DNA from: Bradyrhizobium sp. sGM-13
GTDB lineage: Bacteria; Pseudomonadota; Alphaproteobacteria; Rhizobiales; Xanthobacteraceae
NCBI RefSeq assembly: GCF_018398875.1
Contig: NZ_JAGWDK010000021.1
Span: forward strand, 1-64,000
DNA: 64,000 nucleotides
Direction of reading: 5' to 3'
Part shown: positions 47,268 to 55,670 of the stretch, piece after piece
Position numbering within the stretch: the first letter of the stretch is position 1
Layout of the letters: every line of letters begins with the position of its first letter
Position numbers and translations under genes: made by a program
The notes under the pieces: generated by a model
The model's database searches: none
Told to the model about the DNA's origin: nothing
What the model saw: only the letters and a program-made list of their open reading frames with translations

Positions 47268-48398
47268 TCACTCCAGCGTCGCGAGCAGCCCCGCCATTAG
47301 CCGGCCGCGTTCGGCGAGGCTGTCTACTTCAATATGCTCGTTCAGCGTATGCGCATCGGCGCCGCGGACGCCCAGGCCATCCAGTGTCGGGATGCCCATG
47401 GCGCCGGTAAAATTGCCGTCGGATCCGCCACCGGCGCTGCCATGGGGCAGTTCGAGGCCCAACTGCGCGGCGATCCCGCGCGCCTTTTCGTATAACGCCA
47501 TGGTGCCGGCATCTGGTTCCCACACCGGACGGGTGACGCCGCGGGTCACCGTGAACGTGACGTCGTTGCTGGTGCCTGACAGCGCCAGCATGCGCTCGAC
47601 GCCGCGATCGAGATCGGCCTGGCGCTTGGCCATGCTCAGCGCTTCACCGCTGCAGGTGGTGGCGACGCAATTGACCCACTGGCCGCCATGCACGATGCCG
47701 ACCGAGAACGTACAATCTTCGGTCGTCATGCCGTCGATTGCGATAATCTGGCGTGCCATTTCGCGGATCGCGGAACGGCCGGAAGAAAGCGTGGCGCCGG
47801 CATGGCTCGGCTTGCCGACGGCCTCCAGATTGAAGCGCGCAATCGCATAGCGTCCAGTGACGACGCCATTGTTGGGCCGTCCGGGCTCCGGCACCAGCAC
47901 GTATTTGTTGCGTGCGGCTTCTGCCTCGATGAAGTCGCGGGTCGAGGGCGTGCCGACTTCCTCGTCGGGCGTGAACAGCACCGTAATCGGCAGCGGCGTG
48001 GTGAACGCGGCACGGGCCAGTTGCCGGATCGCTTCCAGCGAAAGGTAATTGCCGCCCTTCATGTCGAAGATGCCGGGGCCGAAGCATTTGTTGCCCTCGC
48101 GCCGCCATCGCAGCTTTTCGATGGTGCCGACGGGGTGGACGGTATCCATGTGGCCGGCGATCAGGATGCCGGGCTCGCCTTGCTTCGGATGCGGAAAGCG
48201 GGCGCGGACACAGCCGGCAAACCCTTGCCGGCCGGCGATGCGCTCGATGGTCGCACCCATAATGGCCATGTCGCGCGCGGCGAGGTCGAGCATTCGTTCC
48301 ACCGCAGCCTTATCCCAGGTCGGGCTTTCGCACTCCACCCAGCCGCGCAACCCCTGCAGCATGGCCTCGGAATCAAAGGGAAGATTGGCTGGGTTCAT
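47268..48398 (-). CDS. M20 family metallopeptidase (glutamate carboxypeptidase-like)
   Basis: This 376-aa enzyme is an M20A-type carboxypeptidase. Zinc ligands lie in ILIAGHMDTVHPVGTIEKL (about residues 76-94), FDMKGGNYLSLEAIRQ and TPDEEVGTPSTRDFIEAE. It resembles carboxypeptidase G2-like enzymes that cut C-terminal glutamate-like residues. The DppB gene lies about 250 bp downstream, and the binding-protein gene is divergent from it. It is therefore part of the peptide-use cluster. Confidence 0.93.
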   Translation of the reverse strand: MNPANLPFDSEAMLQGLRGWVECESPTWDKAAVERMLDLAARDMAIMGATIERIAGRQGFAGCVRARFPHPKQGEPGILIAGHMDTVHPVGTIEKLRWRREGNKCFGPGIFDMKGGNYLSLEAIRQLARAAFTTPLPITVLFTPDEEVGTPSTRDFIEAEAARNKYVLVPEPGRPNNGVVTGRYAIARFNLEAVGKPSHAGATLSSGRSAIREMARQIIAIDGMTTEDCTFSVGIVHGGQWVNCVATTCSGEALSMAKRQADLDRGVERMLALSGTSNDVTFTVTRGVTRPVWEPDAGTMALYEKARGIAAQLGLELPHGSAGGGSDGNFTGAMGIPTLDGLGVRGADAHTLNEHIEVDSLAERGRLMAGLLATLE

Positions 48399-48675
48399 GG
48401 GCTTCTCTTGGTTTTCTTAATTTTGGGTTTCGACCGATGGGGCACCGGCCCGCCGCGTACGAGAATGATCTCGCGCGGATTTGTAAAGCGAAACATGAAC
48501 GCGCGTCCTGCGGTATCCGCAGCGCGGTAGCCGCCTCAAAGCGGATTGACGTGCCGCGCGCTTGATGCAAGTCTTCAAATAGTCAGGATTTACAGCGTGT
48601 TAGTTCGCCCAAATAACGAACCGCATGCATAATGAATCAGCGGACATTGAACAGTTTCACGTCAGGAGAGATCGA

Positions 48676-50298
48676 ATGTTCCACATCATGCGTTGGAAAC
48701 GTCCCACGATAGCGACTGCTTTGTCGGTGCTTGCGCTGTCGGCGGCGCTGACGTCGCTGGGCCCGACTTCGCAGGCCACGGCCGCCAGCAAGAAGACCAT
48801 CACCGCCGTGATGCATTCGGACCTGCGCGTCATCGATCCCGGGTTCACCACCGCCTACATCACACGCGACCACGGCTACATGGTCTACGACACGCTGCTG
48901 GCGACCGATTCCAACTTCAAGGTCCAGCCGCAGATGGCGGACTGGAAAGTCTCAGATGACAAGCTGACTTACACCTTCACCTTGCGCGACGGCTTGAAGT
49001 GGCATGACGGCACGCCGGTGACGGCGGAGGATTGCGTCGCCTCGCTGAAGCGCTGGGGCAGGAACGACAATATGGGCCAGAAGCTGATGGACTTTACCGC
49101 CAGCATCGAGCCGATCGACGCCAAGAGCTTTGCGCTGAAACTAAAGGAGCCCTACGGGCTGGTGCTGGAATCGATCGGCAAGCCGTCGTCCTACACGCCG
49201 TTCATGATGCCGAAGCGGCTCGCGGAAACGCCCGCCGGCCAGCAGATCAAGGAGCAGGTGGGATCCGGCCCCTTCAAGTTCGTGCAGGCTGAATTCCAGC
49301 CGGGCGTGAAGGCGGTCTATGAAAAGAACGCCGACTACGTGCCGCGCAAGGAGCCGCCGAGCTGGACCGCGGGCGGCAAGGTGGTGAAGGTCGATCGCGT
49401 CGAATGGATCACGATGCCGGATGCGCAGACCGCGGTGAACGCGCTGCAGTCGGGCGATATCGACTTCATGGAAAATCTGCCGTTCGACTTGCTGCCGGTG
49501 CTGGAGGCGAACAAGGAGCTCAAGGTCGACGTCCTCAACAAGTTCGGTTTCCAGACGCTGGGGCGGATGAACTTCCTCTATCCGCCATTTGATAACGTCA
49601 AGGTTCGCCGAGCCGCCTTCCTGGCGATGAAGCAGAAGGACGTGCTCGATGCGCTGGTCGGCAATCCCAAATATCAAAAGGTCTGTGGCGCGCTCTTTGT
49701 GTGCGACACTCCGCTGGAGACCGACGTCGGCGCCGAGACCCTGGTGAAGGGCAATGGCATGGCGGAAGCGAAGAAGCTGCTCGCCGAGTCCGGTTATGAT
49801 GGCACGCCTGTCGTGATCATGGCTCCCGGCGATGTCGTGACGCTGAAGGCGCAGCCGATCGTCGCGGCGCAGTTGCTCCGTGAAGCCGGCTTCAAGGTCG
49901 ATGTGCAGGCCACCGACTGGCAGACCGTGGTGACCCGCCGCGCCAGCCAGAAGCCGCCGAAGGAAGGTGGCTGGAACATGTTCTTCACCAACTGGGTCGC
50001 TGCCGACGTCTCCAATCCCGTGGTCAATGCTTCGGTCGGCGGCCGCGGCAAGAACGGCGGCTGGTTCGGCTGGGCCGAAGACGCCAAGATCGAAGAGCTC
50101 CGCGACAAGTTTGCGCGCTCCGCCTCTCCGGACGAGCAGAAGAAGATCGCTGCGGAAATCCAGAAGCAGGCCTATGACCAGGTGATCTACATCCCGCTCG
50201 GTCAGTATCTGATCGCGAGCGGCTGGCGCAAATCGCTCAACGGTGTGCTCGATGGCCCGGCAACGCCGGTCTTCTGGAACATTGACAAGAGCGAGTAG
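48676..50298 (+). CDS. Peptide ABC transporter substrate-binding protein (family 5)
   Basis: This 540-aa periplasmic protein has a signal peptide (about residues 1-37, ending ATAA) and the family 5 signature YTFTLRDGLKWHDGTPVTAE (about residues 98-117). It is the receptor for the DppBC-DF transporter encoded on the other strand, with a shared divergent promoter region. The start at 48676 follows a CAGGAGAG ribosome site. A strong terminator follows the gene. The ligand is inferred only. Confidence 0.94.
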   Translation: MFHIMRWKRPTIATALSVLALSAALTSLGPTSQATAASKKTITAVMHSDLRVIDPGFTTAYITRDHGYMVYDTLLATDSNFKVQPQMADWKVSDDKLTYTFTLRDGLKWHDGTPVTAEDCVASLKRWGRNDNMGQKLMDFTASIEPIDAKSFALKLKEPYGLVLESIGKPSSYTPFMMPKRLAETPAGQQIKEQVGSGPFKFVQAEFQPGVKAVYEKNADYVPRKEPPSWTAGGKVVKVDRVEWITMPDAQTAVNALQSGDIDFMENLPFDLLPVLEANKELKVDVLNKFGFQTLGRMNFLYPPFDNVKVRRAAFLAMKQKDVLDALVGNPKYQKVCGALFVCDTPLETDVGAETLVKGNGMAEAKKLLAESGYDGTPVVIMAPGDVVTLKAQPIVAAQLLREAGFKVDVQATDWQTVVTRRASQKPPKEGGWNMFFTNWVAADVSNPVVNASVGGRGKNGGWFGWAEDAKIEELRDKFARSASPDEQKKIAAEIQKQAYDQVIYIPLGQYLIASGWRKSLNGVLDGPATPVFWNIDKSE

Positions 50299-50330
50299 GG
50301 CGGTTCGCTTTAAGTCGAACGGCAAGTAAT

Positions 50331-50363
50331 CGCGACGGAGGATTGCTCCTCCGTCGCGTTTTT
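50331..50363 (+). terminator. Rho-independent terminator of the binding-protein gene
   Basis: A perfect 12-bp stem, CGCGACGGAGGA / TCCTCCGTCGCG with a TTGC loop, is followed by TTTTT. It starts 33 bp after the stop codon. Confidence 0.93.
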
Positions 50364-50373
50364 GTCTTCATCG

Positions 50374-50517
50374 TCAGCAGTGGGTATCGCGTACCAGTTC
50401 CGGGCCGTCATTCTCAAGCGGCGGAGAGACTTGCGGCGGTGGCGGCGACGGAGAGCGCTGATCCCGCGCTTGCTTGCGCTCGGCTGCAGCCTTTTCCCGA
50501 TCTTTTTCACTGGTCAT
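50374..50517 (-). CDS. Very small charged protein of unknown function
   Basis: A 47-aa frame reads MTSEKDREKAAAERKQARDQ and then a Pro-rich stretch, ending RDTHC. The ATG at 50517 is 8 nt downstream of a GGAGT ribosome site; an upstream in-frame ATG at 50574 would add 19 residues. It lies just downstream of the alpha/beta hydrolase gene on the same strand. Composition is unlike that of a random frame, but evidence is modest. Confidence 0.45.
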   Translation of the reverse strand: MTSEKDREKAAAERKQARDQRSPSPPPPQVSPPLENDGPELVRDTHC

Positions 50518-50570
50518 ATTGTCGTACTCCATTTTTGTGCACGACAACATTTTTGCGGGCGTTGCGTTCC

Positions 50571-51428
50571 TCACGCTGGATGCGCAGCCAAATGTTCCAG
50601 CAGCAATTCGCTCACCCGTTCCGGCGCCTGATCCGCCGCAAAATGCCCGACGCCGGGCAGCACCTCGAAACGATAGGGCGCAGCGATGAAATCCACCGTG
50701 CCTTCGGCGGCGGCGCGACCGACGGTGTCGTCAGCGTCGCCCCAGATATAAAGTGTCGGCACGCGGATCGGACCGAGCGGGCCGCGTACCGCGCCGCGTG
50801 CGCGATACCAGGCGAGCGCCGCTTCCATCGCGTCCTTGTTGCCGAGCACGGCAAGATGCCCCTCGATCGCATCAGAAGGAATGCCATTGGCGGCGAGACG
50901 CTCGCGCAGCCATTTGGCATCGTTCGCGAGCACGACATCGGCGGCATCCGGCTCCAAAAACGCCTTGTGATGCTTTGAGCGCCGCGCCTGCTCGCCGTCG
51001 GTCGCCAGCGCGCGGTTGAATGCGTTCGGGTGCGGCCGCGAGAGAACGGTGAGCGACGCCAGCCGCTCGGGATGGCGGTCGGCGATGCCCCAGGCGATGC
51101 TGCCGCCCCAGTCATGGCCGACCAGATGAAACCGCGCGTTCCCATAGCCGGCAGCGGCCACGATCGCGATGGCGTCGTCCATCAGGCGGTCGATCAGGTA
51201 GTGCGAAAATTCCCGTGGATCGGGCCGTGCGCCCGGCGAGTAGCCGCGCTGGCTCGGCGCCACCGCGCGATAGCCCATATCTCCGAGTGCCGTCACCTGC
51301 GCGCGCCAGCAATGCATCGATTCCGCAAACCCGTGCAGCAGCAGCACCAGCGGCGCGCCGGGCGTGCCGGCGGCGATGGTGTCGAATACAAGATGCGGCG
51401 CGATGGTGATTTGCTCGTAGTCCGGCAT
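50571..51428 (-). CDS. Alpha/beta hydrolase (epoxide hydrolase / haloacetate dehalogenase-like)
   Basis: This 285-aa protein has the oxyanion string LLLHGFAESMHCWRAQ and a nucleophile elbow with aspartate (HLVGHDWGGSIAWGIA, about residues 98-113). WGDADDTVG carries the acid and GVGHFAADQ the His. An Asp nucleophile with this triad is characteristic of epoxide hydrolases and haloalkane or haloacetate dehalogenases rather than esterases. The substrate is not assignable. It is divergent from the PlsC-like gene. Confidence 0.88.
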   Translation of the reverse strand: MPDYEQITIAPHLVFDTIAAGTPGAPLVLLLHGFAESMHCWRAQVTALGDMGYRAVAPSQRGYSPGARPDPREFSHYLIDRLMDDAIAIVAAAGYGNARFHLVGHDWGGSIAWGIADRHPERLASLTVLSRPHPNAFNRALATDGEQARRSKHHKAFLEPDAADVVLANDAKWLRERLAANGIPSDAIEGHLAVLGNKDAMEAALAWYRARGAVRGPLGPIRVPTLYIWGDADDTVGRAAAEGTVDFIAAPYRFEVLPGVGHFAADQAPERVSELLLEHLAAHPA

Positions 51429-51531
51429 CCGACCATCCTACGGAGACAAATCCGACCGGTCGATGGCGCAATTGTGCAACGGCGGGAAAGTGCTGTATTG
51501 GGTGGCCACAAAGCGCCCAAGGGGACAATCG

Positions 51532-52266
51532 TTGCACTATTTGAGATCGATCATATTCGATACGGCGGTGGTAATCCTGACGCTCGCCGTGTCGCTGACG
51601 GTGCCGTTCATGTGGCTGTTCAATGCCAGCGGCGCGACGGTGCGTGCGGTTTCGCAGGTCTGGGTCAACGGCATCATGTTTCTGATGAAGCATGTCGTAG
51701 GCCTCGATTACACGGTGCAGGGGCGCGAGAACGTGCCCGATGGCCCCTGCATCATCGCCTGCAATCATCAGTCGCTGTGGGAAACCGCGGCGCTCTGCGC
51801 GCTTTTCCCGGACGCCAGCATCGTCGCCAAGAAAGAGCTGCGCAAGGTGCCATTCGTCGGCTGGTTCCTGGAGCGCTATCCGATGATTTTGGTCGATCGC
51901 TCGGCGGGCCGCCACGCGCTGCGCCAGATGGTCGATGAAGCCAGGCGCGCGACCGGCGAGGGCCGTCAGGTCTTGCTGTTTCCGCAAGGCACCCGCCAGG
52001 CGATCGATGAGCCGATGAGATTCCAGTCCGCTGGCATCTCGGCGCTCTACACCAACCTCGAAGTATCAGTCGTGCCGGCGGCGTGCAATTCCGGACTGTT
52101 CTGGGGCAAGAAGACGCTGATCATGCACTCCGGCACCGTCACGCTGTCCTTCCTGCCGCCGATCGCGCCGGGCCTGCCGCGCAAGGAATTTCAGGAAAAG
52201 ATGGAGCGGACGATTGCGGAGGAGGCGAGCCGGCTGCTCACGCTGAGCAAGGCGAAGGTGCGCTAG
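51532..52266 (+). CDS. 1-Acyl-sn-glycerol-3-phosphate acyltransferase (PlsC-like)
   Basis: This acyltransferase makes phosphatidic acid from lysophosphatidate and acyl donor at the inner membrane. It has an N-terminal hydrophobic segment and motif I as NHQSLWE (an HX4E variant of HX4D). RSAGRHALRQM follows, then motif III as LLFPQGTRQ (usually FPEGTR). I prefer the TTG start at 51532, which has AAGGGG 8-12 nt upstream and gives 244 aa; an ATG at 51463 would add 23 poorly conserved residues. The start is uncertain. Confidence 0.85.
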   Translation: MHYLRSIIFDTAVVILTLAVSLTVPFMWLFNASGATVRAVSQVWVNGIMFLMKHVVGLDYTVQGRENVPDGPCIIACNHQSLWETAALCALFPDASIVAKKELRKVPFVGWFLERYPMILVDRSAGRHALRQMVDEARRATGEGRQVLLFPQGTRQAIDEPMRFQSAGISALYTNLEVSVVPAACNSGLFWGKKTLIMHSGTVTLSFLPPIAPGLPRKEFQEKMERTIAEEASRLLTLSKAKVR

Positions 52267-52844
52267 GCAGAGCGACGCGCAGCAACCCAGCCCGCAAGCG
52301 GCGCGAGAAACGCCAGGCACCAGACATACTGCGCAACCCGCGGCTCGACAAAGGCCATCGCCGTGCCGAGCACGAACACACAGACCGGAAACAGCGCCGG
52401 CGCCAGCAATTGCGGATCGTGGCGGCCGCGCAGCGCCAGAACCCACAATACCGCGTTCAGCGCCGCGATCACCAGCAGGTGAAAGCCGTAGATCACCGCG
52501 ACCACGCTATCGAGCCGGTAGACGCCGTAGAGGCCGTTGGTCACCGGCAGGATGATGATCGACAGCAGAAAGAACAGATTGAGGAACACCACACCGCGGC
52601 TTGCTTCCGGCGCCACCGCCAGCCGCCGGTGATGGCTGAACCAGAACAGGCCGGCGACCACGAAGCTGATCGTCAGCGCAATGACGGGTTGCGCATAGAC
52701 GCGAAGCACGTCGTGCCAGTCGGGCGCTTGCGCAAAACTGGAGGCCTTTGGCAAATCATAGGCGAGCAGGGTCATGGCAACGCCAAAGATGGTATTGCTC
52801 AGCATCTCCAGCCGGCGCATTTCGAACAGATGGATTTGCGGCAA
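52263..52844 (-). CDS. TMEM175-like (DUF1211) membrane protein
   Basis: This 193-aa membrane protein resembles the bacterial TMEM175/DUF1211 family, some of which are potassium channels. The first helix reads RRLEMLSNTIFGVAMTLLAY, where the family usually has an FSD before the same helix. Five or six helices follow, including SFVVAGLFWFSHHRRL. The TTG at 52844 (GGGGGAT upstream) is preferred; an ATG at 52820 is possible. It overlaps the convergent plsC-like gene by 4 bp at the stops. Channel activity is doubtful given the changed motif. Confidence 0.75.
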   Translation of the reverse strand: MPQIHLFEMRRLEMLSNTIFGVAMTLLAYDLPKASSFAQAPDWHDVLRVYAQPVIALTISFVVAGLFWFSHHRRLAVAPEASRGVVFLNLFFLLSIIILPVTNGLYGVYRLDSVVAVIYGFHLLVIAALNAVLWVLALRGRHDPQLLAPALFPVCVFVLGTAMAFVEPRVAQYVWCLAFLAPLAGWVAARRSA

Positions 52845-52988
52845 TGTGATCCCCCAGTCCCCCTGATCAGTCCACGCTTTCGCTTCGCTCGCCAGGGTGG
52901 CTTGCCAAGCCGTAGCTCGCGGACACAAAGCCCACCTTCGCCTGTCGGCTTCGGCGTGGCAGCCCTCACTCGCTTCGCGAGCGAAGGC

Positions 52989-53309
52989 TGGTGCGGGCGG
53001 CCGGACTCGAACCGGCACAGAGGTCACCCTCCGAGGGATTTTCTTACCAGCTACGGCTTTCGCCGCCTCGCCAGACATCCGCGCTGGCTCGTTTGTGGTC
53101 TGGACTATACCTTCACCATTGGCGCGTTCGTGCCTTTAGGTGCTGCCCGTCTAGTCTCTACACCTTCGCACTAACCGTTAGGTTCGGGCGCTTGGCTCGG
53201 GATTGCCATATGAAAGGTTTCCCCGAATTTGAGCAGTTCTACAGCTTGGGTTTCCCCAAGAGCACTCAAGCGTTTAAGTCCCTTGCGTCTACCATTTCGC
53301 CACGCCCGC
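52989..53309 (-). tRNA. tRNA-Leu(UAA) interrupted by a group I intron
   Basis: The 5' exon (53309-53276, 34 nt) and 3' exon (53042-52989, 54 nt, CCA encoded) together make an 88-nt tRNA. The acceptor stem GCGGGCG / CGCCCGC is perfect. The anticodon stem AGGGA / TCCCT closes a CTTAAAA loop with anticodon TAA. The variable arm is long (GGAGG-GTGA-CCTCT) and the T arm GCCGG-TTCGAGT-CCGGC is perfect. The intron lies between anticodon positions U34 and A35, the site used by cyanobacterial and plastid tRNA-Leu(UAA) introns. The same strand continues into the TMEM175-like gene 145 bp on. Confidence 0.95.
53043..53275 (-). ncRNA. Group I intron in the tRNA-Leu(UAA) anticodon loop
   Basis: This is a 233-nt self-splicing-type group I intron. 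The 5' exon ends in U (ACTT) and can pair with the internal guide GAGT, giving the U-G pair of P1. The P/Q region is TTCGGGGAAACC with AATCCCGAGC. The R region GTGTAGAGACTAGACGG pairs with the S region GTATAGTCC through the perfect P7 helix GACTA / TAGTC. The last base is G (TGGTAAG), the expected terminal guanosine. There is no open reading frame for a homing endonuclease. The layout is very close to the cyanobacterial tRNA-Leu intron. Confidence 0.93.
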
Positions 53310-53496
53310 TTTCACCAGAAGATCAGATACTTAGCGCGTTTTCCGGAGAAGTGGAATTGGGATAATCTCCGGCCCAAACGCTCCCCACCTTTAAGTGAGC
53401 GCGGGCGCAGAAGCAAAGCCTCAATGCGGACACTTGGGGTGTTTACCTGCGGCGAGCTTTAGGCAATCTCAAGATAATCCACGTAACGAAGGTCCG

Positions 53497-53934
53497 ATGC
53501 CCAACTCGCTGTCCCATCGCCGGTTATTCTCGCGCAGCCTCGCGGCGTTGGCGCTGGTTGCGCTCGGTTCGGGCCTGTCCGGATGTGCGGGCATGAGCGA
53601 CACCATTTCGCCGGCCTTTGCCGATCCCGCCAAATACGATCTCTACGATTGCAAGCAGCTCGAGACCGAGCGCAAGAGCCTCGCGACGCGCACCGCGGAA
53701 TTGCAGGGACTGATGACCAAGGCCGAAACCGGCGTCGCCGGTCCTGTGGTGGCGGAGCTCGCCTATCGCAACGACTACATCGCGTTGCGCGGACAGTCGA
53801 AGCTGGCCGATGAAGCCTGGCAGAAGAACAGGTGTCAGGAACCGAAACCGGAAGCCAGGCCGGCGCCGGTCCCGCCATCGATCGTCGCTCCCGTTGCCAA
53901 GGGTCGTACGAAGGCAAGCCAGTCAGCAAATTAG
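53497..53934 (+). CDS. Small lipoprotein of unknown function
   Basis: This 145-aa protein has a signal with a lipobox (LALVALGSGLSGCAG, Cys at about residue 28). A helical, charged region KYDLYDCKQLETERKSLATR and VVAELAYRNDYIALRGQSKL follows, then a Pro/Ala-rich tail (about 115-145). The family is widespread in Bradyrhizobium as far as I recall but has no known function. The ATG at 53497 is chosen because it starts the signal. Confidence 0.75.
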   Translation: MPNSLSHRRLFSRSLAALALVALGSGLSGCAGMSDTISPAFADPAKYDLYDCKQLETERKSLATRTAELQGLMTKAETGVAGPVVAELAYRNDYIALRGQSKLADEAWQKNRCQEPKPEARPAPVPPSIVAPVAKGRTKASQSAN

Positions 53935-53965
53935 AACGTTGTCGGTTGCGGCCGTCGAACTTCGC

Positions 53966-55168
53966 TCACAGCCGCCAATTATAAATCCAGTCCTGTCTCG
54001 CCAGCATGCGCTCCGAGCCCATGGCTTTGATCGCGAGGTCGCGCGCCAGCGCCAGCGGTCCGGTGAGATGATAGATGCGTCCCTGTTGTCGGGCCGCACG
54101 CTGCACCCGCAGCACGCGGCCGCGCCGCTGCCGGCCATAACGCTTCAGTGCCGCCGGGATGCCTGCAATAGGATCGCCCGGGTTTTCGCTCACGCATTTG
54201 GCGAGCACGGCGGCATCCTCGATCGCCATCCCCGCGCCTTGCGCGGCAAACGGCAGCATCGCGTGCGCGGCGTCGCCGAGCAGCGCGATCGCGCCGTCGG
54301 TCCATTCGCGGATAGCAGGCAGCGTGAACAGCGCCCAGCGCCGCCACTCGTCGACGGCCCCGATCAGCATCCGCGCGGTCGCGGGCCAACGCCGCGAGGC
54401 GAATGCGTTCTTCAGTTCGTTGGCATCGCCCGGCGCGCTCCAGCCCGGCCTGTTCCAGGTTCCCGGCACGATAGCGACCACGTTGATCTGCCGCGCGGCC
54501 GAGATCGGGTAGGCGACCAGATGCGCGTCCGGCCCCATCCATAGCTGCACGCGGGCAGCGGTATATTCGCGCGGCAGCGTGGTCGCATCAAGGGTTCCGC
54601 GCCAGGCGATCAGGCCGGAAAATTGCGGTTGCGCCTCCGGGAACAACTGGTTCCGCACCGCGGACCAAATGCCGTCGGCACCGACCAGCGCCGCCGCCAA
54701 CTCCTGTTGGCGTGCATTGCCGCGGCGTTGCACCACGGTCAGCCCTTTGGCGTGCGAGGTCACGTCTTCGAACTGGCAACCAAGCCGCAGGTCGATATCC
54801 GGATTGTCGTTGACCGCGGCCTGCAGGGCGCCTTGCAGGTCGGCGCGGTGCATCACCCAATAGGGCGCGCCGGCGCGAAGGCCGGCGGCCTCGCCGAGCG
54901 GCAGGCGGGCGATCTCACCGCCCGCACGCGCGCTCACGATACTAATCGCCTCAGGTGTCACGGCGCGTGGCGCAAGCCGCGGCCGCAGGCCGAGGTCGAC
55001 CAGGATCCGGCTGGCATTGGGCGAAAGCTGTAGGCCGGCGCCGGCTTCCTCCAGCCGTTCGGCCTTTTCCAGGATGATGACGCGAAAGCCTTTGGCTGCG
55101 AGCGAAAGCGCTGCCGTCAGTCCCCCGATCCCGGCACCAGCAACGATGATGGTGCGCGCGGCGGCCAC
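53966..55168 (-). CDS. FAD-dependent monooxygenase (salicylate hydroxylase-like)
   Basis: This 400-aa flavoprotein has the FAD-binding motif IVAGAGIGGLTAALSLAAKG near residue 8 and GDAAHAMLPFAAQGAGMAIE (about residues 290-309), both typical of class A aromatic hydroxylases. ADLQGALQAAVN and LVGADGIWSAVRNQLFP (the DG motif) are also present. It would hydroxylate an aromatic or heterocyclic acid with NAD(P)H. The small CHCC zinc-finger gene precedes it by 7 bp. The substrate is unknown. Confidence 0.92.
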   Translation of the reverse strand: MAAARTIIVAGAGIGGLTAALSLAAKGFRVIILEKAERLEEAGAGLQLSPNASRILVDLGLRPRLAPRAVTPEAISIVSARAGGEIARLPLGEAAGLRAGAPYWVMHRADLQGALQAAVNDNPDIDLRLGCQFEDVTSHAKGLTVVQRRGNARQQELAAALVGADGIWSAVRNQLFPEAQPQFSGLIAWRGTLDATTLPREYTAARVQLWMGPDAHLVAYPISAARQINVVAIVPGTWNRPGWSAPGDANELKNAFASRRWPATARMLIGAVDEWRRWALFTLPAIREWTDGAIALLGDAAHAMLPFAAQGAGMAIEDAAVLAKCVSENPGDPIAGIPAALKRYGRQRRGRVLRVQRAARQQGRIYHLTGPLALARDLAIKAMGSERMLARQDWIYNWRL

Positions 55169-55175
55169 CGAAAGG

Positions 55176-55421
55176 TCAGGCGACCTTGTCCCTCAGGACG
55201 CATTCGGGCGGGCGGGCTTCGCCTGCGGCGAGGTCGGGGGCAAAGCGGTACAGCGTCGAGCAATAGGGGCAGATGATCTCGTTGTCGTTGCCAAGGTCAA
55301 GAAACACGTGGGGATGATCGAACGGCGGCTTGGCGCCCACGCACATGAATTCCTGCGAGCCGATCTCGATTACCGAGACGCCAGCGTCGTTATGGAAATG
55401 CGGGACGACATGGTCGGACAT
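55176..55421 (-). CDS. CHCC-type zinc-finger domain protein
   Basis: This 81-aa protein has the CHCC zinc-finger found in the NDUFS6-like family: Cys in EFMCVG, His in DHPHVFLDLG and the pair in IICPYCSTLYR (about residues 54-64). In other bacteria these proteins associate with respiratory complex I or are uncharacterised. The start at 55421 (MSDHVVPHF) is preferred over a longer frame. It is upstream of the FAD monooxygenase with a 7-bp gap, so probably one transcript. Confidence 0.85.
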   Translation of the reverse strand: MSDHVVPHFHNDAGVSVIEIGSQEFMCVGAKPPFDHPHVFLDLGNDNEIICPYCSTLYRFAPDLAAGEARPPECVLRDKVA

Positions 55422-55670
55422 CAGCTTCACCTTGGATTTCAATGATGAGCGCACGCAATCAACGCGACGCGGCAGCTTCGAAATGCCGCGCACCATAGTG
55501 GGGGGTGCCGATGATTCCTAGAGCCGATTCGGGATGTCCCCGCCGCACATTTGCTCATGCAAATTCGACACAATTCTGTCGTCGGAGAAAAGCCCTTCTT
55601 TCGTCGGGGCAGTTGTGTCTTAAAAGCGGCATACCATCTTGAGAAAGACGAAAACATTGGACTTTTTTGG

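Noticed and set aside
52991-53365. A tmRNA-like or protein-coding interpretation of the region after the TMEM175-like gene
   Set aside because: The T-arm and acceptor fit a tRNA-Leu, and the interior fits a group I intron core; the open frame there is chance.
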